Made by a program: the position numbers and the translations under genes
Assembly: GCF_015751785.1 (NCBI RefSeq)
Contig: NZ_JADOTY010000001.1
Span: 3,162,001-3,226,000 of the forward strand
DNA: 64,000 nt
Direction: 5' to 3'
Source: Micromonospora vinacea
Lineage (GTDB): Bacteria; Actinomycetota; Actinomycetes; Mycobacteriales; Micromonosporaceae
Shown: positions 47,330-56,117 of the stretch, piece after piece
How positions within the stretch are numbered: the stretch's first letter is position 1
Layout of the letters: every line of letters starts with the position of its first letter
Notes under the pieces: model-generated
Databases searched by the model: none
Seen by the model: only the letters and a program-made list of their open reading frames with translations
What the model was told of the DNA's origin: nothing

Positions 47330-50032
47330 GTGAAGTCAGCCATATCCACCGCTCGAATGTCAGTGTTGGCGGCGGCGGCGCTTGTCGCCGCCATGCTGCC
47401 GGCAGTGCTGACGAACCAACTACCGGCCTCGGCCGCAGTCCAGGCAACCTACTATGTTGCCCCGGACGGTAATGACGCCAATCCGGGGACCATTCAATCG
47501 CCGTTCAAGACGGTTGAACGCGCGCGGGACGTGGTTCGCACGATAAATTCGACAATGAGTGGTGACATCAACGTGTATCTCCGCGGCGGGAGATACCCGG
47601 TCACCAGCACCGTCGAGTTCGGTGCCAGCGACTCCGGAAACAACGGGTTCCGGGTCGCCTACGCCGCCTACCCCGGCGAGACGCCGGTCCTCGACGGCGG
47701 CGTCCCGGTGACCGGATGGTCCCAGCACACCGGCAATATCTGGAAGGCGCCGCTCGACCGCGCCAACAAACTGCGGGCGCTCTACGTCAATGACAAGCGC
47801 GCGTTCATGGCGTCGAAGACGATCAGCTCGGCGGGCTGTTACGGGACGTACAACATCACTGCCAATCAGGCCGCGTGGGCCTGGGAATCTGGCTCGCAGT
47901 GCGACGGCGCAAAATACAGCCTGAACGATTTCCCTGCCGTCGCCCGCAACCAGGACGACATCGAGATCGAGACGGGCACGACCTGGACCACTGCCATCGT
48001 GGGCGTCCGCCAGGTGACCACGAGTTCCGACGGCGCGAACCGGGTCGCCCTCTTCCAGCAACCAGGCGCGGCCATCGCGCAGGGCGCGTTCAACGGCAAT
48101 GCCCAGGTCGGTGGAACCCACAAGCTCATGAACGCGTACGAGTTCCTGGACGCCCCCGGTGAGTTCTACTTCGACAAGGGCACCCGGACGCTCTACTACT
48201 ACAAGGCCAGTTCCGAGAACATGTCGACAGCGACGGTCTACGCGCCGAACAACGTCTCCACCGTGCTGCGGGTCGCCGGCACCTCGACGAGCAGCCACGC
48301 GCGCAACATCACCTTCTCCGGCCTGACGGTGCAGCACTCCGACTGGAACCTGGTCAACGTCGCAGGCTCGGTCCTCAAGCAGGCGCAGCAGGGCAACCTG
48401 AGCGCGAACGTGTACGCAAAGGGCAACTTCCACGTCTACCACTACCGCAACGTCGACGTGGTTCCCGGCATCGTCCAGGTGCAGAACGCCGACGGGATCC
48501 TCCTGCAACGCAACCGGATCCAACACACCGGTGCCGACGGGATCAGCATGGTCAACGACGTGCAGGGCACACAGTTGATCGGCAACCACACCAACGACAT
48601 CGCCGGGTCCGCGATCCTCATCGGCCATCCCCAGCACGTCTACATCGGGGACGGCACGTCGACCAACCGGGAGAAGTACTCGGCGTCGGTCGAGGGGCTA
48701 CCGAAGAACATCGACATCAAGAACAACTACCTCTACGACAGCGCGGTTCTGTTCAACGGGCACAGCCCCATCTCCGCGTACTTCGCCGACACCCTCACCA
48801 TCCAGCGAAACCGGATCGAGAAGACCCCGTGGTCCGGCATCACGCTCGGCTGGGGCTGGTGGAACTTCGACGGGTCGTCGGGCTCGATCGTGCCGAACCG
48901 GCCGACCACGACGGCGAGGAACAACACCATCAGTTACAACCACATCATCGACACGGTGCAGCGCCTCAGCGACACGGCCCCCATCTACACGCTCGGAAGT
49001 CAGCCCGGGACCACCATCACCAACAACTATCTCCAGGGGGTTCCGTCGGGCCACAAGTACGGACTGCACCCGGACGAGGGATCGGCGTTCATCACGTTCC
49101 GCGACAACGTGCTGAGTATCGACAAGAACGTCACCTGGATGATCAACTCGGACGACTTCGGCCGGAAGCACGATCTGAGCATCACGCAGATCTACGGCCC
49201 GATCAACAAGGTCTCGAACAAGAACCTGCCGAACAGCACCGTCGCCGACATCCTCGTCTCCTCCGACTACGTCTGGCCGGCGGCGGCGTACGGCATCGCC
49301 GCGAATTCCGGCCTTGAGGACGCGTACCGGGACATCATTCCGGCGAGCAATCTCTCCGCACCGAACTATGTGCTGCCGGCCAGCACCTTCGTCGCCAGTG
49401 CCACCGCGTCGATCCCGATCCGGAGCATCGGCGACGCCACCAGGTCGGTCTGGTTGGCTCCGTCCGGCACGACCACCTTCACCGCCGGGGCGACGATGAC
49501 CAGGGCGGCCGGCACCGCCACGTCCATCGCCGTGCCGGCCACTCAGGGCGAGTACCGGCTCTTCGTCGTCGACGCACAGGGCAACCGGTCGGCCGAGTCG
49601 ACATCGATCGTCCGGCAGCAGCAGGGCGGTGGCAGCGGTACGGGGAGCGGGCAACTCGTGGGTGGCCAGTCCGGCCGCTGTGCCGAGGTGCCCAACTCCT
49701 CGACCACCAACGGCACCCAGACCCAACTCTGGGACTGCTCCACCGGCGCCAACCAGCGGTGGACCCACACCGCCAGCAAGCAGCTGACCGTGTACGGCAA
49801 CAAGTGCCTGGACGCTTCCGGGGCGGGCACTGCCAACGGCACCGCGGTCATCATCTGGGACTGCCACGGCGGGCTCAACCAGCAGTGGAACGTCAACGCC
49901 AACGGCACGGTGACGAACGCCCAGTCGGGGCTCTGCCTCGACGCCAACGGTGCCGCCACCGCCAACGGCACGAAACTCATCCTCTGGTCCTGCAACGGCG
50001 GCACGAACCAGCGGTGGACGCTGCGTAGCTGA
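47330..50032 (+). CDS. Secreted right-handed beta-helix protein with C-terminal ricin-type lectin domain
   Basis: 900 residues, GTG at 47330 after GAGAGGAAC. Signal peptide about 1-36. TYYVAPDGNDANPGTIQSPF opens the beta-helix region as in DUF1565/polysaccharide-lyase-like proteins; repeated N-rich turns (NRIQHTGADGISM, NYLYDSAVLFNGHSPISAYF, NTISYNHIIDT) run to about 640. A beta-sandwich linker and a Gly/Ser spacer lead to a beta-trefoil lectin (about 780-900) with three QxW repeats (NQRWT, NQQWN, NQRWT). Probably acts on or binds extracellular polysaccharide; catalysis cannot be assigned. Codon use near the start is less GC-rich than its neighbours. Confidence 0.87.
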   Translation: MKSAISTARMSVLAAAALVAAMLPAVLTNQLPASAAVQATYYVAPDGNDANPGTIQSPFKTVERARDVVRTINSTMSGDINVYLRGGRYPVTSTVEFGASDSGNNGFRVAYAAYPGETPVLDGGVPVTGWSQHTGNIWKAPLDRANKLRALYVNDKRAFMASKTISSAGCYGTYNITANQAAWAWESGSQCDGAKYSLNDFPAVARNQDDIEIETGTTWTTAIVGVRQVTTSSDGANRVALFQQPGAAIAQGAFNGNAQVGGTHKLMNAYEFLDAPGEFYFDKGTRTLYYYKASSENMSTATVYAPNNVSTVLRVAGTSTSSHARNITFSGLTVQHSDWNLVNVAGSVLKQAQQGNLSANVYAKGNFHVYHYRNVDVVPGIVQVQNADGILLQRNRIQHTGADGISMVNDVQGTQLIGNHTNDIAGSAILIGHPQHVYIGDGTSTNREKYSASVEGLPKNIDIKNNYLYDSAVLFNGHSPISAYFADTLTIQRNRIEKTPWSGITLGWGWWNFDGSSGSIVPNRPTTTARNNTISYNHIIDTVQRLSDTAPIYTLGSQPGTTITNNYLQGVPSGHKYGLHPDEGSAFITFRDNVLSIDKNVTWMINSDDFGRKHDLSITQIYGPINKVSNKNLPNSTVADILVSSDYVWPAAAYGIAANSGLEDAYRDIIPASNLSAPNYVLPASTFVASATASIPIRSIGDATRSVWLAPSGTTTFTAGATMTRAAGTATSIAVPATQGEYRLFVVDAQGNRSAESTSIVRQQQGGGSGTGSGQLVGGQSGRCAEVPNSSTTNGTQTQLWDCSTGANQRWTHTASKQLTVYGNKCLDASGAGTANGTAVIIWDCHGGLNQQWNVNANGTVTNAQSGLCLDANGAATANGTKLILWSCNGGTNQRWTLRS

Positions 50033-50043
50033 CCGGCAAGACC

Positions 50044-50075
50044 CCGGGGCCAGGCCGACACGGGCCTGGCCCCGG
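50044..50075. terminator. Bidirectional terminator
   Basis: Perfect 13-bp stem CCGGGGCCAGGCC / GGCCTGGCCCCGG with a 6-nt loop between the converging beta-helix and DUF1996 genes. Confidence 0.88.
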
Positions 50076-51263
50076 CTATTTCTGGTAGCCGTAGTTGTCG
50101 CAGGTCCGGCGTCCCTGGACGCAGTTCCTGGTGCGCTTGTTCATGGTGTTGACATCCCACATCACGAACGCGTCGCCGTGCATCGACGAGGCGCTCTTAC
50201 CCTCCTTGTCGGAGGAGAGGTAGTAACCGGCCGGGGTGCCCTTGGCCGGGTACTGGATGTCGAAGGTGATCGCCGGGATCCGCACCGGGTGGCTGGTCGG
50301 GCAGGAGTTGCCGCTGCCGTACGCCACATGGTCCTTGTGGTTGGGGCTGTCCAGGTGCTTGCCGTCCCAGCAGTCCGGGAACTGCATCATGAAGTGCAGC
50401 GTCGCGTCGCCTCCGCAGATGGGCCAGTTGCCGTTGGTGCTGCGGGCGATGCCGTCGAGGTCACCGGGGCCGTAGAAGGCGCAGTAGAACTGGCCGGTCG
50501 CGCCGCGCGGCGTCGGCTTCTTCTTCTTGGCGTCACCGGAGATCATGCGCAGGCCGTTGGGCATCGGCATCTGGCCGGTCGAGTTCTTTGCGAGCGAGCG
50601 GTAGTAGACCCGGAATCCGGTGGTCTCGACAGGCTTTCCGGTCGCGTTGTCGTAGAGCGTGGGCACCCAGTAGGCGGAGTGGTCCTGGACGGGCTTGCAG
50701 GAGGTGGCAGTGAACGTCGTCAGGTCGCCGGCGACGGTGTTCGCGTCGACGGCCTTGTTGCCGACGAACGAGTGCATGTGTGACGCGCCCGGTAGGCCGG
50801 GGGCCACGATCGGGTCGTCAGGTAGCCGGTGGCTGTACTGGCAGTCCGCCCGGAACTCCGGCAGGTTGCCCACACCGGACGGGACGGGGTCGACCTTCAA
50901 CGCCCGGTACGCGTCGGCCTGCGCCTTCCAGGCCGCCCGGTCGACGGGAATCCAGCCGGTAGCGGGGATCTTCGGCGCGACGGCTGTCGACGGTGTCGTG
51001 CCGGTCGATGGGGTCGGGGGAACCGTCGGCGGCGCGGATTCCGACGTCGCCGCGTCGGACCGTGGCTGCCCGGCCGACGGCGACGGGTATTGCAGGGCGT
51101 TGGCCGCGTTCGACGGCTCGGGCGTCACCCCACCGTTGCCCAGGTACACGCCCCCGGCCGCGACGACGAGCAGGACTGCCACTCCGGCGGCCACGCCGAG
51201 TTTGTTGCGGGCCGGCCACCCCGGAAGGCGATGACGGGACGGCGGCGGGCTCTCGTACGACAC
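50076..51263 (-). CDS. DUF1996 secreted/anchored protein
   Basis: 395 residues. A short cytoplasmic head and one membrane helix (about 22-41) precede a Ser/Pro/Thr linker and the DUF1996 domain (about 130-395): FRADCQYSHRLPDDPIVAPG, GASHMHSFVGN, FYCAFYGPGDLDG, FPDCWDGKHLDSPNHKDHVAY, SCPTSHPVRIPAITFDIQYP, SMHGDAFVMWD. His and Cys residues are conserved in the family, which occurs in actinomycetes and fungi and often with carbohydrate-binding modules. Function unknown; its neighbours suggest a polymer-degrading secretome. Confidence 0.85.
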   Translation of the reverse strand: MSYESPPPSRHRLPGWPARNKLGVAAGVAVLLVVAAGGVYLGNGGVTPEPSNAANALQYPSPSAGQPRSDAATSESAPPTVPPTPSTGTTPSTAVAPKIPATGWIPVDRAAWKAQADAYRALKVDPVPSGVGNLPEFRADCQYSHRLPDDPIVAPGLPGASHMHSFVGNKAVDANTVAGDLTTFTATSCKPVQDHSAYWVPTLYDNATGKPVETTGFRVYYRSLAKNSTGQMPMPNGLRMISGDAKKKKPTPRGATGQFYCAFYGPGDLDGIARSTNGNWPICGGDATLHFMMQFPDCWDGKHLDSPNHKDHVAYGSGNSCPTSHPVRIPAITFDIQYPAKGTPAGYYLSSDKEGKSASSMHGDAFVMWDVNTMNKRTRNCVQGRRTCDNYGYQK

Positions 51264-51599
51264 CTGTCACTCCCAACGAGCCGACATGAGGCTGACCCGA
51301 ATGGCCACGGCCGCCGAATGGTAGGCGCCCACCGCCCGTACTCGACAGTTCCTTATACCTTCCTTAAAGTGCGCGGCCCCTGGTGTCCACACTGGTCAGT
51401 GGGTCGCGCCTGGCCACGGACGCAGAGCAGCCGAATGTTGCGGATTACCGTTCTCGCTGGGTGATATGTATCGCTTTCCCAATCCGTCGAAGGTGAAGGT
51501 TGCCTCGGGCTACCGTGTCCCCGGTTCAAGTGATCATCGTGAGCGGTCGACCCCCGACCGGACTCACGGGAACCGGGTTGCATACCCGAAGGAGGTTCC
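51264..51599. other. 336-bp intergenic region
   Basis: Divergent upstream region of the DUF1996 and metalloprotease genes. The metalloprotease start is preceded by a near-consensus AAGGAGGT ribosome site at about 51589. I see no gene and no clear operator. Confidence 0.6.
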
Positions 51600-53819
51600 A
51601 TGGCTCGCACCCGCATGATTGGGGCGTTTGCCGCTGTCCTCGTCCTACCGGCTCTCACTGTCACAGCCGTGACGTCGCCGGCGTCGGCGCAAGCCGCCGC
51701 GCCGAAGGTCGCCCCGCCGAGTGACATGCGTGAGCTCACCCGGAAGGACTTCACGCTGGACGGTCGACCGATCGAGACGCCCTCGCGGTACCAGCCGCGC
51801 ACGAGCGCGCGGAGGCAGGCGCAGTCGGTCGAGACGCCGGCGGTCGGCACGGTCCGTCAGTGGCTCGGCCTCGACGACGTCCAGGGCTCGGTCTACCGCA
51901 AGGACTACACATTGCGGGCGGTCGGTGAGCACATCGAGGTCTGGGTCGCCAACGACCTGTCCTTCCCGGCCGGTGACTGCCGCGCCCAGGTGCCGTCCTC
52001 GACGCAGATCACCGACGCGCAGGTGAAGCACCTCGTCGACGAGTTCGACACGAACATGTACCCGAAGGAAACCAACGCCTTCAGCACCCCGCCGGACCGG
52101 GACGGCACCAACGCCCAGATCGGTCCGGACGCCAACGGCAATGGTGGGGTCTACACCGGCGCCGGCAACAAGACCGTCACCCTCGTCGACAACGTGCGGG
52201 ACGACAACTACTACACGTTCCCGGCGGCACCGACGTACATCGCCGGGTTCTTCTCCGCGCAGTTCAACGAGTTGCTCGACCGCAACGTGATGACCGTCGA
52301 CGCGTTCGACTGGCTCCACCGCATGACGGCGAACCCGCCGGACGAGCCGACCAGCGACCTGTGCACCAGTCGGGGCGCCCGGCCGAACAGCTACGAGGGC
52401 ACGTTCGCGCACGAGTGGCAGCACCTCGCCCACTACTACGCGGACCCGTTCGAGGGTAACTGGATCAACGAGGGTCTCTCGGACTTCGCCATGTCGTTGA
52501 CCGGATACAGCGACTCGAAGGCCACGGTCTTCGACCGGGGAGCCGACGGTCACCTCTACTGCTACCAGGGGTTCGGCACGGTCCAGACGCCGTACAACAC
52601 CAATCCGCGGGACTGCGGCGGGCCGGAGAACTCCCTCACCCTCTGGGACGAGAGCCCCAACCCGAACGCGGTCCTCGCCGACTACGGCAACGCGTACTCG
52701 TTGATGCTCTTCCTGTACGACCGCTACGGTGCCGACTTCATGTCCCGGTTGCACCGCGACGGTGCCCGGCAGGGCCTCGCGAGCCTGGACGCCGAGCTGG
52801 AGACGGTCGGAGTCCACGACGTCTACCAGGTCATCCACGACTTCCAGTCGATGACGCTGCTCGACAAGCTCGTCGGCGAGTCGAAGTTCGGCATCACCCT
52901 CGGCGTCGCCAAGAGCCGGGTCACCACGCCGAGCCTGCGCTCTACCGTCAACCTGGCCAGCGCGGCGGCCAACGGTACGCCGGGCGCCGCGCCGAACGGT
53001 GCCGACTACGTGCAGTTGGCCGCGGCCAAGGGCAAGGTGCTCAGCGGTCGTGACCTGCGATCGGTGCAGTTCCAGGGCGCGAAGACCCTGCCCGCGCTCC
53101 CGCTGTCGTGGACGACCACCACACAGGACCCGGACCGGCCGGGCAACGCGGTTCTCTTCTCCGGCAACGCCAACAGCCTCGACTCGACGGCGGTCACCTC
53201 CGTCGCCGTGCCGACCGCCGACCCGACGCTGCGGTTCCAGGCCAAGTACGGCGCGGAGCTCGGCTACGACTACGGCTACGTCACCGTGTCGACCGACGGC
53301 GGCGCCACGTACACCGCGATCCCCGGTGACAAGACGGTCGACGGGCCGCGCGGTCCGGCGCTCAACGGCACGACGAGCGGCTTCGAGGCCCGCTCGTACG
53401 ACCTGTCGGCGTACGCCGGGAAGAGCGTGCTGCTCGGCTTCCAGTACATCAGCGATGGCGGCACCAACGAGGGCGGCCTGCTGCTCGACGACATCACCGT
53501 CGGCGGGAACCTGCTCAGCGACGGCGCCAGCCTGGCACCGTTCGACTCGCCCACGGAGATCCGGCCGACCCAGATCAACAACTGGAACCTGCGGCTCATC
53601 GGCATCGACGAGAAGCACTCGATCGCCTGGCAGTTCGAGAAGAACGGTCGCTCCGAGGTCACGATCGGCAAGCTTGAGCTGGCCGTGCTGGACGCCTTCC
53701 CGAAGGTCGTCGCCGTGGTGGCGTACGACGAGCCGACCGAGCAGGTGCGGCAGTACGCACCGTACAAGCTCACTGTGAACGGTGTGGTCCAGCCCGGTGG
53801 TAGCAACTCGCTGAGCTGA
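51600..53819 (+). CDS. Secreted zinc metalloprotease (M6/M30-like) with jelly-roll C-terminal region
   Basis: 739 residues, ATG with a strong ribosome site. Signal peptide about 1-30. A propeptide-like stretch is followed by the catalytic region: HEWQH at 271-275 and the downstream NEGLSDF with Glu291 as third zinc ligand, the gluzincin pattern of M30 hyicolysin-like and immune-inhibitor-A-like enzymes. From about 520 a concanavalin-like choice-of-anchor sandwich appears (LRFQAKYGAELGYDYGYVTV, NEGGLLLDDITVGG). Expected to cut extracellular proteins. Confidence 0.88.
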   Translation: MARTRMIGAFAAVLVLPALTVTAVTSPASAQAAAPKVAPPSDMRELTRKDFTLDGRPIETPSRYQPRTSARRQAQSVETPAVGTVRQWLGLDDVQGSVYRKDYTLRAVGEHIEVWVANDLSFPAGDCRAQVPSSTQITDAQVKHLVDEFDTNMYPKETNAFSTPPDRDGTNAQIGPDANGNGGVYTGAGNKTVTLVDNVRDDNYYTFPAAPTYIAGFFSAQFNELLDRNVMTVDAFDWLHRMTANPPDEPTSDLCTSRGARPNSYEGTFAHEWQHLAHYYADPFEGNWINEGLSDFAMSLTGYSDSKATVFDRGADGHLYCYQGFGTVQTPYNTNPRDCGGPENSLTLWDESPNPNAVLADYGNAYSLMLFLYDRYGADFMSRLHRDGARQGLASLDAELETVGVHDVYQVIHDFQSMTLLDKLVGESKFGITLGVAKSRVTTPSLRSTVNLASAAANGTPGAAPNGADYVQLAAAKGKVLSGRDLRSVQFQGAKTLPALPLSWTTTTQDPDRPGNAVLFSGNANSLDSTAVTSVAVPTADPTLRFQAKYGAELGYDYGYVTVSTDGGATYTAIPGDKTVDGPRGPALNGTTSGFEARSYDLSAYAGKSVLLGFQYISDGGTNEGGLLLDDITVGGNLLSDGASLAPFDSPTEIRPTQINNWNLRLIGIDEKHSIAWQFEKNGRSEVTIGKLELAVLDAFPKVVAVVAYDEPTEQVRQYAPYKLTVNGVVQPGGSNSLS

Positions 53820-53834
53820 TTACACCCCGGTTGC

Positions 53835-53872
53835 GGGGGCACTCGCCGTCGATGTCGACGTCGGGTGCCCCC
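53835..53872 (+). terminator. Terminator of the metalloprotease gene
   Basis: GGGGGCACTCG pairs with CGGGTGCCCCC (one wobble) around a 16-nt partly self-complementary loop, 15 bp after the stop. Confidence 0.72.
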
Positions 53873-53951
53873 ACGCTGGGGCCGGGTCGGCTCGGCCGGA
53901 AAATGTCGGCCGGGAAGGTGCTGCCGGAAAGCGCGCGGGTATTGCAGGGCG

Positions 53952-54248
53952 ATGACATCAACCTGGAAGCCGCACGAGAAGCACGGCGGCCTGTCGGACA
54001 AGGACAAGCGCGAGCTGCCGGAGACCGTCTTCGCGTTCCCCGGCAAACGCAAGGAACCGATGACCGATGCCAGCCACGTCCGCAACGCCATCGCCCGGTT
54101 CGATCAGGTCCAGGGCGTCACCGACAAGGACCGGGACCTGGCCTTCCAGAACATCCTCGCCGCAGCCAAGCACTACGGTGTCGACGTCGCCGAGACGAAC
54201 TGGCGTCAACTCGGCAAGCTCCCGCACACTCCGAATCCCGCCCACTGA
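53952..54248 (+). CDS. DUF6582-type small conserved protein
   Basis: 98 residues from the ATG at 53952; the earlier open frame overlaps the terminator region. HGGLSDKDKRELPETVFAFP, then KRKEPMTDASHVRNAIARFD and YGVDVAETNWRQL match a small actinobacterial family I know as DUF6582, with similarity to phage-associated sequences that contain the same FAFP-KRKEP-LTDA-HVRNAIARF core. Function unknown. It stands alone. Confidence 0.75.
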   Translation: MTSTWKPHEKHGGLSDKDKRELPETVFAFPGKRKEPMTDASHVRNAIARFDQVQGVTDKDRDLAFQNILAAAKHYGVDVAETNWRQLGKLPHTPNPAH

Positions 54249-54313
54249 CGGGATGCTCGCACGTTTCGGCGCGCTCGCCGGATAGGTTCGCCTCCGCCGG
54301 GTAAGCGGCGCGG

Positions 54314-55531
54314 ATGCCCGCCAAGCAGGAGCCGGCAGCCGACAACGACCCGCCCCCGCACGGGGTGTCCCGGGTCGACCGAACCTGGTCCAGAGTGCCC
54401 GAGCGGGTGCGGCACGGGCTGCGCTCCCGCGCCTGGCGGTTCCGCCTCTTCGGACTGCTCGCCGTGCAGGCCGGCGTCGCGGCGACGATCGCCTGGTTCG
54501 TGGGGGCCCAGTTCCTGGACAATCCCTCGCCGGTCCTCGCGCCCACCACAGCTGTCGGCATCGTGGCCGCCTCGATGGGCACACGCCTGCGGCGCACCAT
54601 CGAACTGCTGGTCGGTGTCGTTCTCGGGCTCGCCGTCGGTGACGCGGTCATGCCGCTGTTCGGCATCGGGGCCTGGCAGACCGGCTTGGTCGTCGTGCTG
54701 GCGATCATCGTCGCCATTCTGCTCAAAGGCGGTGGCTCCCTACTCACCCAGGCCGGTGGCACCGCGGTGCTCATCGCCACCCTGGAACCGCCAGTGCGTG
54801 ACCTGTCCGTTCCTCGCTTCGTCGATGCCGCGGTCGGCGGACTGGTCGGGTTGGCGGTCGGTCTGCTGGTGGTGCCCATCCACCCGCAGCGGACCGTGCA
54901 GCGTCTGGCCGAACCCGTCCTCGATCCGGCTATCGCCGCCCTGCACAGCCTGGGCGGGGCGTTGCGTCGTCGGGACCATGACGCCACCGAGCAGAGTCTG
55001 ACCGGCCTGCGGATCCTCGGGTCTCGGGTGACCGCGCTGGACGAGGGGCTCGGGGCTGCCCAGGAGGTGGTGCGACTGGCGCCGCTACGGTGGCACCAAC
55101 GCAGGTTCCTGGCCCGCTCCACCCAGGCCATCAAACATCTCGAGCGGAGCCTCTACGGCTGTCGGGCCGTTGCGCGGAGACTCACCAAGGCTCTCCGGGA
55201 GGATGAGCCGATACCGGAGGAGTTTGCGGCAGCCATCGAGCTGCTGGCCACCAGCATGCATACGCTGAGACGCACCACCACCCCCGAGCGGGCGGATCCG
55301 CAGGAGGCGCGCCAGCAGATCCTGACCGCTCTCAAGCTGGTCGGAGAGGCGCAGGGGCCCGCCACCCCGGATCCCACCCGTCCCCACTCCCACCGGTTGG
55401 GCTATTCGGGAATGATCGCCGTGGGTGAATTCCGCACGGCCGCTCACGATTTGCTCATCGCCAGCGGGTTGGACACCGACGAGGCGGCAGCGTTGGTGCG
55501 GCGGACGGCGGACCGGGACGAGTGGGACTGA
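54314..55531 (+). CDS. FUSC/aromatic-acid-exporter-like membrane protein
   Basis: 405 residues, ATG start. Five or six hydrophobic helices (about 48-190) with GTRLRRTIELLVGVVLGLAVGD typical of the FUSC/ArAE family, then a long cytoplasmic helical domain (about 200-405). Family members export aromatic acids or related compounds. A large N-terminal basic/Pro head is present. No partner gene. Confidence 0.85.
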   Translation: MPAKQEPAADNDPPPHGVSRVDRTWSRVPERVRHGLRSRAWRFRLFGLLAVQAGVAATIAWFVGAQFLDNPSPVLAPTTAVGIVAASMGTRLRRTIELLVGVVLGLAVGDAVMPLFGIGAWQTGLVVVLAIIVAILLKGGGSLLTQAGGTAVLIATLEPPVRDLSVPRFVDAAVGGLVGLAVGLLVVPIHPQRTVQRLAEPVLDPAIAALHSLGGALRRRDHDATEQSLTGLRILGSRVTALDEGLGAAQEVVRLAPLRWHQRRFLARSTQAIKHLERSLYGCRAVARRLTKALREDEPIPEEFAAAIELLATSMHTLRRTTTPERADPQEARQQILTALKLVGEAQGPATPDPTRPHSHRLGYSGMIAVGEFRTAAHDLLIASGLDTDEAAALVRRTADRDEWD

Positions 55532-55549
55532 ACCGCCCCAGCACGCCCG

Positions 55550-55975
55550 TCAGGTGGTCTTCAGCGAGGCGAGGACGTCGAGGTAGTGCGGGTTCCGCAT
55601 GACCCCCAGCACGTTGCCGAACGGGTCGACCACCGCCGCGGTGATGAACCCCTCGTCTCCGTGCGGAGTGATCGGCTGGTACTCCGTGGCACCCATCGCC
55701 AGCAGTCGCTCGACGGTGGCGTCGAGGTCGTCGACGCACCAGTGCATCACCGCGCCGCCGGGCCCCGTCGCGGCCCCGGGCGGTGCGTACCTGCTGTCGA
55801 TGATGCCCAGTTCGGCCTGGTAGTCCCCGATGCGAAACTCCGTGTAAGCCGGGCGTCCGTCGGGGCCGGGGCGCATGAAGTACGCCTCGATGCCGAGGAA
55901 GTCCGCGTACCAGGCCGTGGCCGCTTCCACGTCGTCCGCCCAGATGTTCAGGGTGGCGAATCCTCGCAGGCTCAT
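55550..55975 (-). CDS. VOC/glyoxalase family protein
   Basis: 141 residues: ATLNIWADDVEAATAWYADFLGIEAYFM, RIGDYQAELGIIDSRY, GGAVMHWCVDDLDATVERLL, GFITAAVVDPFGNVLGVM. The two beta-alpha-beta-beta-beta modules of the VOC fold are complete. His in VMHWCV and acidic residues could bind a metal. Substrate unknown. Confidence 0.9.
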   Translation of the reverse strand: MSLRGFATLNIWADDVEAATAWYADFLGIEAYFMRPGPDGRPAYTEFRIGDYQAELGIIDSRYAPPGAATGPGGAVMHWCVDDLDATVERLLAMGATEYQPITPHGDEGFITAAVVDPFGNVLGVMRNPHYLDVLASLKTT

Positions 55976-56117
55976 CAGGTGTCCTCTCGTCGATGTCGTT
56001 GGTATCGACGCTATCGACGATTGCGGAAGCTCTGCTTCCGCAATGAGCTGCGGCCCGCATCTTTCGTCGGTTCCCGGGTAGTCGCCGCCATTGCCAGTAC
56101 GAGTGGCGGGGGACAGC

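Noticed and set aside
51645..53618. 657-codon minus-strand frame opposite the metalloprotease
   Set aside because: Shadow of the plus-strand gene by codon-position GC bias; no recognisable motif.
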